64,000 nt of DNA from Ramlibacter aurantiacus (GTDB taxonomy: Bacteria; Pseudomonadota; Gammaproteobacteria; Burkholderiales; Burkholderiaceae_C): contig NZ_JAEQNA010000007.1 of the NCBI RefSeq assembly GCF_016722895.1, positions 1 through 64,000 on the forward strand, read 5' to 3'. A model generated the notes under the pieces. That model saw nothing but the letters and a program-made list of their open reading frames with translations, was not told where the DNA came from and did no database searches. Numbering within the stretch: the first letter of the stretch is position 1; the number at the start of each line of letters is the position of its first letter. This document shows, in pieces, positions 31,007 to 41,563 of the stretch. Position numbers and translations under genes: made by a program.

Positions 31007-31615
31007 ATGATCAAGTTGTTCGTCGGCCTGGGAAATCCTGGCCCGGGGTATGAAGGCACGCGCCACAACGCGGGGTTCTGGTGGGTGGATGCGCTCGCCC
31101 GCGAGCTCAGGCTCGACCTGGTCAACGAGCGCGGCTTCCAAGGCCTCGCAGCCCGAGGCAACATCCACGGCCATACGCTGTGGCTGCTGGAGCCGCAGAC
31201 TTTCATGAACCTCTCGGGTCGCTCGGTGGCGGCGCTGGCGCGCTTCTACAAGATCGCGCCGGAGCAGGTGCTGGTGGTGCACGACGAACTCGACGTGCCA
31301 CCCGGCCAGGCCAAGCTCAAGTTCGGTGGAGGGCACGGCGGACACAACGGCCTGCGCGATATCCATGCCCAACTCGGCACCGCCGACTACTGGCGCCTGC
31401 GCCTGGGCATCGGCCACCCGGGCGTCAAGTCCGAGGTCACCGACTGGGTCTTGAAGAAGCCAGCGCCCGAGCAGCGCACCGCCATCGAGGACTGCATCGA
31501 CCGCACGCTGAAGGCCTTTCCAGCCATGGTTGCGGGTGAAATGGACAAGGCCACGCTGCTGGTCCACACCCACAAGCCCGCGCGGCCGAAGCCGCCGCGC
31601 CCCGAGGGGGTCTGA
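31007..31615 (+). CDS. pth: Peptidyl-tRNA hydrolase
   Basis: This 202-residue enzyme releases peptides from prematurely dropped peptidyl-tRNAs. The N-terminal [20 protein letters not shown] includes the catalytic His, and [28 protein letters not shown] carries the second conserved motif. The C-terminus is slightly extended and basic ([14 protein letters not shown]). The start is the ATG at 31007, 19 bases after the rplY terminator T-tract, so the promoter must lie very close or within the hairpin region. Confidence 0.95.
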   Translation: MIKLFVGLGNPGPGYEGTRHNAGFWWVDALARELRLDLVNERGFQGLAARGNIHGHTLWLLEPQTFMNLSGRSVAALARFYKIAPEQVLVVHDELDVPPGQAKLKFGGGHGGHNGLRDIHAQLGTADYWRLRLGIGHPGVKSEVTDWVLKKPAPEQRTAIEDCIDRTLKAFPAMVAGEMDKATLLVHTHKPARPKPPRPEGV

Positions 31616-31648
31616 CCGCTTTTTTTGCTACTTCCAGGGAGTCCGAGA

Positions 31649-32086
31649 ATGAACGCACGACGAGGCGTCACCATCGTGCTGTTGGCCAGCCTGCCGGCAT
31701 GGTCGCAGCCCATCTATCGCTGCGGCGACACCTATGGCCCGCAGCCTTGCGAAGGCGGGCGCCAGGTTGAAGCGGCGGACCCGCGCACCGCCGGTCAGCA
31801 GGCGCAAACCGAGACCGCGGCGCGCCGGGATGCCCGACTGGCCGAAGGCCTGCAGCGCGAGCGCCTTCAAAAAGAGGCGCGCCTGGAGGCGGAACAGCGG
31901 CGCATGGGCACGACCGGCAGCAAAGGCACGGCACCGATCGCTTCGTCCTGGGATGAGCTCGACTTCGACCTCAAGCCTCGTGGCAAGCAGCCAATCTTCG
32001 TGGCGCGTGTGCCGGGAAAGCCCACCCAGGCGGCCGCGAAACCCCGAACTGCCGCAACCGCCAAGCAGACCGAGCGCAAGCGCTGA
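31649..32086 (+). CDS. Hypothetical secreted protein with DUF4124-like N-terminus
   Basis: The 145-residue product has a short signal peptide (VTIVLLASLPAWSQ) followed by PIYRCGDTYGPQPCEGG. This resembles the DUF4124 pattern seen in many small envelope proteins of betaproteobacteria, here with two Cys that could form a disulfide. The rest is charged helix and a Lys/Ala-rich tail. Its function is unknown. It follows pth by 33 bases and may share its transcript. Confidence 0.65.
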   Translation: MNARRGVTIVLLASLPAWSQPIYRCGDTYGPQPCEGGRQVEAADPRTAGQQAQTETAARRDARLAEGLQRERLQKEARLEAEQRRMGTTGSKGTAPIASSWDELDFDLKPRGKQPIFVARVPGKPTQAAAKPRTAATAKQTERKR

Positions 32087-32134
32087 TGCGGGACTGAAGC
32101 GACTGCGCCGTGGCCCGGTCCATGCGAGGCGGCA

Positions 32135-32431
<297 letters not shown>

Positions 32432-32529
32432 TCACGTCGGTTGCTCCTCGAGCGCTTCATCACCCTGGTCGCGACTCTGATTGGCACGCGGTCGAATGTT
32501 CGGGCCGGAAGCCGCAGGCCGCGGCGCGC

Positions 32530-33030
32530 TCAACCACGTGCGAGGCTTTGCACCTTCTGCGTGAGGCGGACCTGCACGCTGGACGAGACGAACTTGTCGG
32601 TCTCGCCGCCCAGCACCGCGATTTCGCGCACGAAGGTGCTGCTGATGAACTGGTACTTGTCGCTGGGCGTGAGGAACACCGTCTCGACGTCGGGCATGAG
32701 GCTGCGGTTCATGCCGGCCAGTTGCGATTCGTAGTCGAAGTCGGTGACCGCACGCAGCCCGCGCACCATGGCCTTGGCACCGCGTGCGACAACGAAGTCG
32801 CGCATCAATCCGGAAAAGCTCTCCACCTCGACGTTCGGCAGCGCGTGCATCGCCTCGCGTGCCATGTCGATGCGCTCCTGCAAGGTGAACATGGTCTTCT
32901 TGTGGTGCGCCGCCGCCACGGCGACGATCACCTTGGAGAAGAGCCCGGTCGCCCGCCTCACCACGTCTTCGTGGCCCAGCGTCATGGGGTCGAAGGTGCC
33001 GGGATACACGGCGATCACTGGGCGGTCCAT
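32530..33030 (-). CDS. coaD: Phosphopantetheine adenylyltransferase
   Basis: This 166-residue enzyme of coenzyme A synthesis transfers AMP to 4'-phosphopantetheine. The nucleotidyltransferase motif reads [16 protein letters not shown] (the HxGH variant TLGH), and the second motif is [11 protein letters not shown] (ISSTxVR). The frame stays open upstream to 33261, but family alignment and length place the start at ATG 33030. It follows rsmD in the same direction with a 28-bp gap, a common pairing. Confidence 0.95.
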   Translation of the reverse strand: MDRPVIAVYPGTFDPMTLGHEDVVRRATGLFSKVIVAVAAAHHKKTMFTLQERIDMAREAMHALPNVEVESFSGLMRDFVVARGAKAMVRGLRAVTDFDYESQLAGMNRSLMPDVETVFLTPSDKYQFISSTFVREIAVLGGETDKFVSSSVQVRLTQKVQSLARG

Positions 33031-33058
33031 GGTGCTTCTCCTGGCTCTGGGGTGCGGA

Positions 33059-33694
33059 TTATGACGAGGGCTCCAGCGCGGGCAGCGGCCGACGCAGCAG
33101 GTGGGCGTGGACAGCCCCGGCGCGCAGGTGCCGCTCCAGCGCCAGGCCGTGCGCCGCCACCCGCTCGGCGGCCCAGGCCTCGGGTGCCTCCAGGTAAAGC
33201 CATCCACCAGGACGCAACAGTGCGGCCGCCGAAGGCAGCACCTTGTCGTGCAGGCGGGCATCGAACGGGGGATCGAGCAGCACCAGGTCCTGTGAGCCGG
33301 ACGCCAGCGAGGGCAGCAACGTGACTGCGTTGCCGCGCCGCACGGTCACCGTCTGGCCGGCGCCCTGCAGCCGCTCGACCAGCGCGCGCAGGCCGTCGAC
33401 CAAGGCGGCATCCTGCTCGATGAGCAGCACCCGCGCCGCCCCGCGCGAAGCCGCCTCCAGCCCGAGGGCGCCGGTGCCGGCGAAGGCGTCCACCACCTGC
33501 CAGCCGCCGAGGTCCTGGCCCAGCCAGTTGAAGAGGGTCTCGCGCACGCGGTCGGGCGTGGGCCGAAGGCCGGGCCGGTCGGCGACCGCAAGCCGGGTGC
33601 GTTTCCACTGGCCACCGATGATCCGCACCTCCTGGGGTGCTTGACGGGACTGGGTGTTCGGGGTCGCGGCGGGCCGCCGCGTGGTTGAAGCCAT
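33059..33694 (-). CDS. rsmD: 16S rRNA (guanine(966)-N(2))-methyltransferase RsmD
   Basis: This Rossmann-fold methyltransferase of about 211 residues modifies G966 of 16S rRNA. It has [12 protein letters not shown] near the N-terminus, [15 protein letters not shown], the SAM loop [14 protein letters not shown] and the catalytic DPPF. The start is uncertain: ATG 33694 gives a short Ser/Thr/Arg-rich leader, and ATG 33745 would add 17 residues. It probably forms an operon with coaD. Confidence 0.93.
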   Translation of the reverse strand: MASTTRRPAATPNTQSRQAPQEVRIIGGQWKRTRLAVADRPGLRPTPDRVRETLFNWLGQDLGGWQVVDAFAGTGALGLEAASRGAARVLLIEQDAALVDGLRALVERLQGAGQTVTVRRGNAVTLLPSLASGSQDLVLLDPPFDARLHDKVLPSAAALLRPGGWLYLEAPEAWAAERVAAHGLALERHLRAGAVHAHLLRRPLPALEPSS

Positions 33695-33743
33695 GGCCGC
33701 GAGCTTACGCGCGGGGCCCGACAAGCCGGGGCAGCGAGTGGAC

Positions 33744-33771
33744 AAAAAAAAGCGCGGTGGTGAACCGCGCT
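33744..33771 (-). terminator. Intrinsic terminator reading leftward
   Basis: On the minus strand an eight-base-pair stem (AGCGCGGT / ACCGCGCT) with a five-base loop is followed by eight T. It lies 155 bp downstream of the M16 peptidase pair and prevents read-through into rsmD. Confidence 0.85.
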
Positions 33772-33925
33772 GAAGCTGCCTCTTTCTCCCTCTTTCTTAT
33801 CCTGGGTGCCCTCTCCTTGGCTAGAACCTTGGTGTGACAGGTCGGCGCCGATTCTGCTTGCGAAAGCGCCCGTTGCGACTCATCGGCCCTGTCAGCGATG
33901 ACAGCCGTCAGTGAAAGCCCAGCGG

Positions 33926-35320
33926 TCAGCGCGGCGAGGCGGCGCCCAGGACCACGGTGACCATGCGGTCAGGGTGCAGCTTGCGCTGGAAGGCTTCGCG
34001 CACCTGTTCGGCTGTCACCGCGCGCACCTGTCGCGGCCAGGTGTCCAGGTAATCCAGCGGCAGGTCGTGCCAGGCGATCGCCGCCACGTTTTCCAGCAGC
34101 TTTCGGTTGCTGTCCAGGCGCAGGGCGAAGCCGCCCACGAGGTAGTCCTTGGCCGCCTTGAGTTCGGCCTCGGTCGGGCCTCGTTCGACGAAGCGCGCGA
34201 CCTGCTCGCGCACCACTTCGACCGCCTGCGCGGCCTGGTCCGGCCGCGTCTGCAGCCCGACGGTGAACGCGCCGGCGTGAAGTCCGGGCGAGAAGTAGCT
34301 GTACACGCTGTACGAAAGCCCGCGCCGCTCACGTACTTCGGTCGAGAGCCGGGAGACGAAGCCGCCGCCGCCGAGGATGTAGTTGCCGACCAGCAGCGGG
34401 AAGTAGTCCGGGTCGCTGCGCTTGTAGCCGGGCTGGCCGATCAGCACATGGGCCTGGGCCGAGGCGAAGGGAATGTCCAGCTTCGCCGGCTGGGTGAGCG
34501 CCGGCACGTCGGGCACCGCCGGCAACGGCTGGCACCCCGCCGTCCCCGCCGGCATGCGGGCCAGCAGCTGCCGAGCGATCTGGTCGGCCCGGGGACGATC
34601 CACCGCACCCACGATGCTCACCTTGGCACGGCAGGGCTGCAGGTAGCGGGCATGGAAGGCACGCATGTCGTCCACGGAAATGGCGGCCAGGCTGGTGGCG
34701 GTGACCTCGCCGCCGTAGGGGTGCCCGCCGTACACCGCCGCGCGGAAAGTCTTGCCGGCCACGGTGGCGGGCCGCGTGTCGGCCTCGCGGATTGCCGCGA
34801 TCGCCCGTTCGCGGTCGCGCTGCCAGACGTCCGCCGGGAACGCCGGCTCGCCGAGCTGGCGGGCCGCCAGGGTCACGGCGCGGGACAGCAGGTCGGGGTC
34901 GGTGAGCGAGCGCAGGGTGAAGCTCATACGGTCGCTGCCGGCGCTGCCGCCGAAGCCGGCACCCAAGTCGGCCCAGGCCTCGCTGACCTGGTTCTCGTCC
35001 ATCGCGCCTTCATAAGGCGCGGCGGGCCCGGAGCGGCTGGGGTCGGCCGCCAGCAGGCCGTTGCCGGACTGGCTGGCGGTAACGCTGGCCAGTCCGACCT
35101 GCCCACGCGGGTCGCGGCGCGCGCCGGCATCGAAATCGATCTGCACGTCCACCATGGGAAGGGTGTGCGCCTCGACGAGGTAGATGCGGGCGCCGCTGTC
35201 CTGCACCCAGTGCTGGATCGGCAGCGCGGCCCAAGCGACCGGTACGGCGCACAACAGGGTGGCGGCGAGCAGGGTCCGCCACAGGCTGGCTGCGGCGGAG
35301 CGATTCGAAGAGGTTTTCAT
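33926..35320 (-). CDS. M16-family peptidase-like protein, non-catalytic subunit
   Basis: This 464-residue protein has a signal peptide (LLAATLLCAVPVAWA) and the two-lobed M16 (pitrilysin/insulinase) fold, with the conserved C-terminal YLVGGFALRLDSNRKLLENVA. The zinc motif HxxEH is absent from the N-terminal lobe; the corresponding region reads GLLAADPSRSGPAAPYEG. It is therefore likely the partner of the active subunit encoded immediately upstream, as in heterodimeric processing peptidases. The two genes lie 20 bases apart on the minus strand. The substrate is unknown; periplasmic location is inferred. Confidence 0.88.
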   Translation of the reverse strand: MKTSSNRSAAASLWRTLLAATLLCAVPVAWAALPIQHWVQDSGARIYLVEAHTLPMVDVQIDFDAGARRDPRGQVGLASVTASQSGNGLLAADPSRSGPAAPYEGAMDENQVSEAWADLGAGFGGSAGSDRMSFTLRSLTDPDLLSRAVTLAARQLGEPAFPADVWQRDRERAIAAIREADTRPATVAGKTFRAAVYGGHPYGGEVTATSLAAISVDDMRAFHARYLQPCRAKVSIVGAVDRPRADQIARQLLARMPAGTAGCQPLPAVPDVPALTQPAKLDIPFASAQAHVLIGQPGYKRSDPDYFPLLVGNYILGGGGFVSRLSTEVRERRGLSYSVYSYFSPGLHAGAFTVGLQTRPDQAAQAVEVVREQVARFVERGPTEAELKAAKDYLVGGFALRLDSNRKLLENVAAIAWHDLPLDYLDTWPRQVRAVTAEQVREAFQRKLHPDRMVTVVLGAASPR

Positions 35321-35340
35321 GGGGTGAGAGTCCTGGGTGT

Positions 35341-36789
35341 TCAGTGCCGGGCGCCGGGCGGCGGCTGCCGGGGCGCGGCGGGCTTTTCCAGCGGCAGCGG
35401 CCGCAGCGTGCCGATGGTCAGCTGGTCGTCGCCGAAGTAGCGGGCGGCCACGGCCTGCACCTGCGCTGGCGTGATGTCGCGCAGGCGCCGGATCAGGCGC
35501 TCGCCGGAATCCAGCGGCAGCCCGTAGGCCCAGTAGGCGCCGAGCTCACGCGCCTGGCTGAAGATCGAATCGAGCTTGTAGACCTCGGCGGCGATCCATC
35601 GCGTCTTCACCCGCTGCAGCTCGGCCTCGGTGATGCCTTCGCGCGCCACGCGATCGACTTCGGCCCGCAGCGCCGCGCGCACCTGTTCGGGCGTCTTGCC
35701 TGGCGCGGGCACACCGGTCAACGTGAACAATTGCGGGCCGCGGCCCCACAAGCCGTTGGACGCACCGACGCTATCGGCGACGCGGTCGGCGCCCTGGGTC
35801 AGCGCGCGAGGCAGCCTGGCGCCGCCATGGCCATCGAGCACGGCGTCGAGGACCGAGAGCGCCAGCGCGTCGTCGTTCTCGCGCGTGGACTCGAACGAGG
35901 TCAGGCGCGGCACCTTGAACTGCATGGCGGTGAAGGCCTGGTCGGCCGGCGCCTTGATCTCCACCTGTCGCGGGCCACGCTGCGGGGGCTCGCCCTGCGG
36001 CTTGCGCGGTGGCACCGGGCGCGCCGGGATGCGCCCGTAATGGCGCTCGGCCAGCTTCAGCACCTCGGCCGGGTCGACATCGCCGGCCACCACCACTGCC
36101 GCGTTGGCCGGCGTGTACCAGCGCCGGTAAAAGGCACGGGCGTCCTCGGGTGTCATCGCCTCCAGGTCGCTCATCCAGCCGACGATGGGGCGCCGGTAGG
36201 GCGAGGCCAGGAAGGTGGTGGCGTTGAGCACCTCGAACATGAGCGCACGGGGTGAATCCTCCACGCGCAAACGGCGTTCCTCCTTCACCACTTCCAACTC
36301 GCGGCGGAATTCATCGTCCGGCCACTGGTTGTTGGCGAAGCGGTCGGCCTCCAGCCGCATCACATCCTCCAGCCGCTCTGCCGGGATCTGCTGGTGGTAG
36401 CCGGTGTAATCACGCGCGGTGAAGGCGTTGTCGGTGCCGCCCAGGGCGGCCACCCGGCGGGAGAACTCGCCCGGCTTGAGCTCCTGCGTGCCCTTGAACA
36501 GCATGTGCTCCAGCACGTGGGCGACGCCACTCTGGCCATCGTCCTCGTCCATCGAACCGACCCGCAACCAGACCATGTGCACGGCCGTCGGCGCGCGGCG
36601 GTCCGGCTTGACGATGAGCGTCATGCCATTGGACAAGGTGAACTGGCGCACCTCGGCAGCGCCAGTGGGCGTGGTGGATCCGGCGGGCGGCGGCGGTAGT
36701 GCGGGCTGGGGGTTCGCGGGCAACGGCGCCAGGGCCACGGCCCACGCCAGCAAGCCGCCGCCCACAAGGCTCTGCAGGGTTCGTTTCAT
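35341..36789 (-). CDS. M16-family zinc peptidase, catalytic subunit
   Basis: This 482-residue periplasmic metalloprotease has a signal peptide (GGLLAWAVALAPLPANP), the inverted zinc motif HVLEHMLFKG and the downstream Glu region (RYEADRF-type RLEADRFAN). It pairs with the inactive M16 subunit encoded next. I use ATG 36789; the frame extends six codons further to a TTG. It is divergent from ftsY with a 29-bp spacer, a neighbourhood seen in many Burkholderiales. Confidence 0.9.
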   Translation of the reverse strand: MKRTLQSLVGGGLLAWAVALAPLPANPQPALPPPPAGSTTPTGAAEVRQFTLSNGMTLIVKPDRRAPTAVHMVWLRVGSMDEDDGQSGVAHVLEHMLFKGTQELKPGEFSRRVAALGGTDNAFTARDYTGYHQQIPAERLEDVMRLEADRFANNQWPDDEFRRELEVVKEERRLRVEDSPRALMFEVLNATTFLASPYRRPIVGWMSDLEAMTPEDARAFYRRWYTPANAAVVVAGDVDPAEVLKLAERHYGRIPARPVPPRKPQGEPPQRGPRQVEIKAPADQAFTAMQFKVPRLTSFESTRENDDALALSVLDAVLDGHGGARLPRALTQGADRVADSVGASNGLWGRGPQLFTLTGVPAPGKTPEQVRAALRAEVDRVAREGITEAELQRVKTRWIAAEVYKLDSIFSQARELGAYWAYGLPLDSGERLIRRLRDITPAQVQAVAARYFGDDQLTIGTLRPLPLEKPAAPRQPPPGARH

Positions 36790-36818
36790 AGAATCGTCTG
36801 AGTTCAAAAGACCGATCG

Positions 36819-38045
<1,227 letters not shown>

Positions 38046-38046
38046 G

Positions 38047-38883
38047 TCAGCGCGCGAGCCGCACCCGCGCCAGCACGCTCAGGCCATCCACGGCCAGCAC
38101 CATCACGAGCATGACGACCAGCACGGCCCCGGTTTCGGGCATCTGGAACAGGCCCAGGTGGAAGGCCAGCATCTGGCCCAGCCCGCCCGCGCCGACCACA
38201 CCGAGCACGGCGGCGGCGCGGATGTTGTTCTCCCAGCGGTAGAGCGTGTAGCTCACCAGCTGCGGCAGCACCTGCGGCAAGGTGGCATAGAGCAGCACCC
38301 GCCCCTCGGCCACGCCGCGCACGCGCAACGCGAAGCCGGGCCCGGCCGGTGCGTTTTCGATGGCTTCGGCGAAGAGCCGACCCAGCACGCCGGTCGTGTG
38401 CAGCGCCAGGGCCAGCGTGCCGGCCATCGGCCCCAGCCCGGCCGCCACCAGCAGCAGCGCCGCCCACATCAGCTCCGGCACGCTGCGCAGCGCATTCAGC
38501 AGCAGCCGCGTGGCCCCGCGCCAGCGCGCGCGGTCCTGCGCATGGGTGCGGCTGGCCGGCAGCGCCAGCAGCAGGCCCGCGACGGCCGCCAGCAGGGTGC
38601 CGACGACCGACATCGCCAGCGTCTCCAGCGCGGCCGGCCAGAGCCGCGCCAGGAAGGCGGCATCGGTGCGCGGGGCCAGCAACTCGGCGGCGAAACGCCC
38701 CATGCGGCCCAGGGCGTCGCCGGAGAAAAACCGGCCCCACTGCAGGTCCAGCGACCAGAAGCTCAGGATGACCAGGACCAGCGCGCCCGCGGTGAACCAG
38801 CAGGCGCGGCAGCGGGCGCTGAACAGCGGTGGCGGCAGCCGGAACACTTCGTTGGCGGCGGGCGGGCGCGAGGGCATCGTCAT
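38047..38883 (-). CDS. PhnE-type ABC transporter permease 2
   Basis: This 278-residue inner-membrane permease of the phosphonate/phosphite (PhnE) class has about six membrane segments and the EAA-like loop before VVGAGGLGQML. Conserved SVPELMWAALLLVAAGLGP is typical of PhnE. The start is ATG 38883, four bases after the stop of the first permease. It ends a four-gene operon (binding protein, ATPase, two permeases) that diverges from the selenium gene pair. The paired permeases suggest a heterodimer. The substrate is unproven: phosphonate, phosphite or another oxyanion. Confidence 0.88.
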   Translation of the reverse strand: MTMPSRPPAANEVFRLPPPLFSARCRACWFTAGALVLVILSFWSLDLQWGRFFSGDALGRMGRFAAELLAPRTDAAFLARLWPAALETLAMSVVGTLLAAVAGLLLALPASRTHAQDRARWRGATRLLLNALRSVPELMWAALLLVAAGLGPMAGTLALALHTTGVLGRLFAEAIENAPAGPGFALRVRGVAEGRVLLYATLPQVLPQLVSYTLYRWENNIRAAAVLGVVGAGGLGQMLAFHLGLFQMPETGAVLVVMLVMVLAVDGLSVLARVRLAR

Positions 38884-38887
38884 GCGC

Positions 38888-39724
38888 CTACCCCAGGCTG
38901 CGCCGCAGGAAGGCACTGAGGCGGTCCGTCGCCGCCACCAGCCCGACGAAGACCAGCAGCACGGTGGCCACCTCGGAGCCGTTGAACATCTTCATGGACT
39001 GGTCCATCTGCTGCCCCAGGCCGCCGGCGCCGACAAAGCCGAGCACGGCCGAGGAGCGGATGGCGCATTCCCAGCGGTACACGGTGTAGCTGGTCAGCTC
39101 GGCACCGTTCTGCGGCAGCAGAGCGTAGAAAAAGGCCTGCATGCGGCCGGCACCATTGCGCAACAGCGTGGTCGTGGCGTGGCGGTCGCCGCTTTCCAGA
39201 ATGTCGCCGTAGACCTTGCCCAGCATGCCGCCGTAGGTGAGCGCGATCGCGAGCACGCCGGCGGTGGGGCCCAGCCCCACGACCCGCACGAACACCAGTG
39301 CCCAGATCAGTTCGGGCACGCTGCGCAGCACCACCAGCACGCCGCGCACGGCCCAGCGCAGCGCAGACGGTACCGGCGCCATGCGGCCGGCGAGCCCCGA
39401 CACCGACAGGCTGCGCACCGAGGCCAGGGCGAGCGGCACGGCCAGCAGCAGGCCGAGCGTGAGCCCGGCAGTGGCGATCGCGACCGTGCGCCAGGTCTCC
39501 CGCGCCACCAGGGCCAGGAACTCGGCATCGAGCCGGGGCGGCAAGAAGTCGGCCAGGAAGCGGCCCGATGCCCGCAGGGCGTCCGGCTCCAGCAGCTCCC
39601 AGGGCCGGAACTCGGCCAGCTGCAGCAAGGGCCACAGCACCACGGCCGCGAGCAGCAGCCCGGTGACGCGCCCGCGCCAGGCGGGATCTCGCGGCACCGG
39701 GGCCAGGGCTGTGACGGTGCTCAT
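38888..39724 (-). CDS. PhnE-type ABC transporter permease 1
   Basis: This 278-residue permease of the PhnE class has an N-terminal membrane anchor (GLLLAAVVLWPLLQLA), the SVPELIWALVFVRVVGLGP segment and a coupling loop ending VGAGGLGQQM. The ATG at 39724 lies seven bases after the ATPase gene. About 40% of positions look shared with the second permease, so the two are ancient duplicates. It would form the membrane channel with permease 2. Confidence 0.88.
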   Translation of the reverse strand: MSTVTALAPVPRDPAWRGRVTGLLLAAVVLWPLLQLAEFRPWELLEPDALRASGRFLADFLPPRLDAEFLALVARETWRTVAIATAGLTLGLLLAVPLALASVRSLSVSGLAGRMAPVPSALRWAVRGVLVVLRSVPELIWALVFVRVVGLGPTAGVLAIALTYGGMLGKVYGDILESGDRHATTTLLRNGAGRMQAFFYALLPQNGAELTSYTVYRWECAIRSSAVLGFVGAGGLGQQMDQSMKMFNGSEVATVLLVFVGLVAATDRLSAFLRRSLG

Positions 39725-39731
39725 GCGCCTG

Positions 39732-40565
39732 TCAACGGCAGTGCATGGTGACCGGGCCGGCGACGTCGTCGGGCTCGATCCGCGGTGCCGCGCCGGCAAG
39801 CTCGTCCGGCCGCTGGGCGTAAAGGGCCTGCAGGTGCGCCGGGCTGACCTGCGCCGCGGGCAGGTCGAAGGCGACGCGGCCCTGCTGCATACCGACCACG
39901 CGGGGGAAATGCGCCAGGGCCATGGGCACGTCGTGCATCGTGCAAACCAGCGTCGCACGCTGCTCGCGCGCAGCGCTGGTGAGGCTGGCCAGTGCCTGGC
40001 GGGCCCGGGTGGGGTCCAGCGCCGACAGCGGCTCATCGACCAGCAGCAGGCTTGCACGGGCCAGCAGCGCCCGCGCCAGACCGACACGCTGGCGCTCGCC
40101 GCCGGACAGTCGATCGACCCGGGCGAACAGCTTGTCGGCCAAGTCGAAGCGTTCCAGCGCCGCGTCGGCCTCGGCGATGCCCACGGGATAGAACAGGCTG
40201 CGCACGCTCTGCCACAGGCTCATGCGGGGCAGCCGACCGGCGAGAACCGCCGTCACCACCCGCTGGCGCGGCGGCAGCGGCGGCATCTGCGGCGCCAGGA
40301 AAAGCGTGCCCCGCAGGCGTTGCAGCGCGCGGTGGGAAAGCCGCCACGGATCGGCGTCATCGAGCAGCAAACTGCCCGCCTGCGGGCGCAAGGCGCAGGC
40401 CAGCGCTTGCAGCAGCGTGGTCTTGCCCGCGCCCGACGGGCCGATGACGGCCACATGCTCGCCGGAGTGCAACTGCAGGTCCACGCCCGTGAGCGCGTGC
40501 CCGGCGGTTCTCGACGCGGCGGGGTGCGCGGCCGACAGCTGCCGCAGCTCGATCCTCACGCCCAC
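39732..40565 (-). CDS. PhnC-type ABC transporter ATPase
   Basis: This 277-residue ATP-binding subunit carries Walker A GPSGAGKTT, signature LSGGERQRVGLARAL, Walker B LLLVDEP and the switch histidine in CTMHDVPMAL. It powers the two adjacent permeases. The frame opens with GTG 40565, but a second GTG at 40559 has better spacing from AAGGG. The C-terminal 40 residues extend past the usual family length. The gene is seven bases from the binding protein gene. Confidence 0.9.
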   Translation of the reverse strand: MGVRIELRQLSAAHPAASRTAGHALTGVDLQLHSGEHVAVIGPSGAGKTTLLQALACALRPQAGSLLLDDADPWRLSHRALQRLRGTLFLAPQMPPLPPRQRVVTAVLAGRLPRMSLWQSVRSLFYPVGIAEADAALERFDLADKLFARVDRLSGGERQRVGLARALLARASLLLVDEPLSALDPTRARQALASLTSAAREQRATLVCTMHDVPMALAHFPRVVGMQQGRVAFDLPAAQVSPAHLQALYAQRPDELAGAAPRIEPDDVAGPVTMHCR

Positions 40566-40572
40566 GCCCTTC

Positions 40573-41433
40573 TCACTTCAGCAGCCCGGCGCTGCGAGCC
40601 GCCGACTCGATGCCCTTGTAGTTCTCGACCTGCGTGGGGATGAAGCGGGTGGCCCGCTGCAAGTCCAGGATCTCGCGTCCCTGCGGCGTGCCGGGCGAGA
40701 GTTCGAGGAAGGCCTTGAGCAGCGCCGCGCGACGGGCCGCCGGCATGTCGGCATGGACCGACCAGTTGTAGTCGTAGTAGGCCGGCGTGGTGAAGAACAC
40801 GCGGACGCGCTTCGCATCCACCTTGCCATCGGCGACCAGCTTCTCCCAGACCGAGATGTTGAGCGCGCCGGCGTCGACCCGGCCGGAGGCGACGGCGGCC
40901 ACGGTGGCATCGTGCGCGCCCGAATAGGCGACGCGGCGCAAGTCGCGGTCGGGGTCCAGCCCGGCGGCGAGCAGGAAGCTGCGCGGCATCAGGTGCCCCG
41001 AGGTGCTGGAGGCCGAGCCGAAGCTCATCGTCTTGCCCTTGAGGTCGGCCAGCGAGCGGATGCCCTCGTCGGTCGTGATGAAGACCGAGCGGAACTTCTC
41101 GTCCTCCTCGCGCTGCACCAGCGGCAGCACCTTGCCGCCAGAGCGCTGGTGGGCCTGCACGAAGGTGAAGCCGCCGAACCAGGCCAGGTCGACCTGCTTG
41201 TTCACCAGCGCCTCCACCGCGGCCGCGTAGTCGGTCACCGGGGTGAATTCGACCTTCATGCCCAGCCGCTGCGACAGGTAGCTGGCCAAGGGCGCGGACT
41301 TGCGCGCGAGCTCGGTCGGCGACTCGTCCGGAATCGCGGTGATGCGAAAGACGGGCTGCTGGGCCAGGGACAGAACGGGGGCGCCGGCCAGGGCGCAAGC
41401 CAGCAGGGCGCGGCGGGAAACCAGGCGGTTCAT
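40573..41433 (-). CDS. PhnD-family periplasmic oxyanion-binding protein
   Basis: This 286-residue binding protein has a signal peptide (RRALLACALAGAPVLSLAQ) and the PhnD fold (ITAIPDESPTELARKSAPLASYL, VDLAWFGGFTFVQAH, FGSASSTSGHLMPRSFL). The family includes binders of phosphonate, phosphite, hypophosphite and, in AioX, arsenite, so it serves small oxyanions broadly. It starts the transporter operon and is divergent from senB across 130 bp, raising the possibility that it imports a selenium oxyanion. No C-P lyase or phosphite dehydrogenase genes are nearby. Confidence 0.88.
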   Translation of the reverse strand: MNRLVSRRALLACALAGAPVLSLAQQPVFRITAIPDESPTELARKSAPLASYLSQRLGMKVEFTPVTDYAAAVEALVNKQVDLAWFGGFTFVQAHQRSGGKVLPLVQREEDEKFRSVFITTDEGIRSLADLKGKTMSFGSASSTSGHLMPRSFLLAAGLDPDRDLRRVAYSGAHDATVAAVASGRVDAGALNISVWEKLVADGKVDAKRVRVFFTTPAYYDYNWSVHADMPAARRAALLKAFLELSPGTPQGREILDLQRATRFIPTQVENYKGIESAARSAGLLK

Positions 41434-41563
41434 GACGCGGGACTCGTGTAGACGGGAAGCCGGCGATTACACCCCAAACGCGCCCATCGCCCTGGCGAGG
41501 GCCGCCATTCCCGCATCCAGGCGCCCGGCACCTGGCGCCGCCGGGCTTGGGTATAACCGCGGC

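Noticed and set aside
38047..41433. Naming the transporter a phosphonate uptake system
   Set aside because: The family fits, but there is no C-P lyase, phosphonatase or phosphite dehydrogenase nearby, and the divergent partner is a selenium gene pair, so the substrate is left open.
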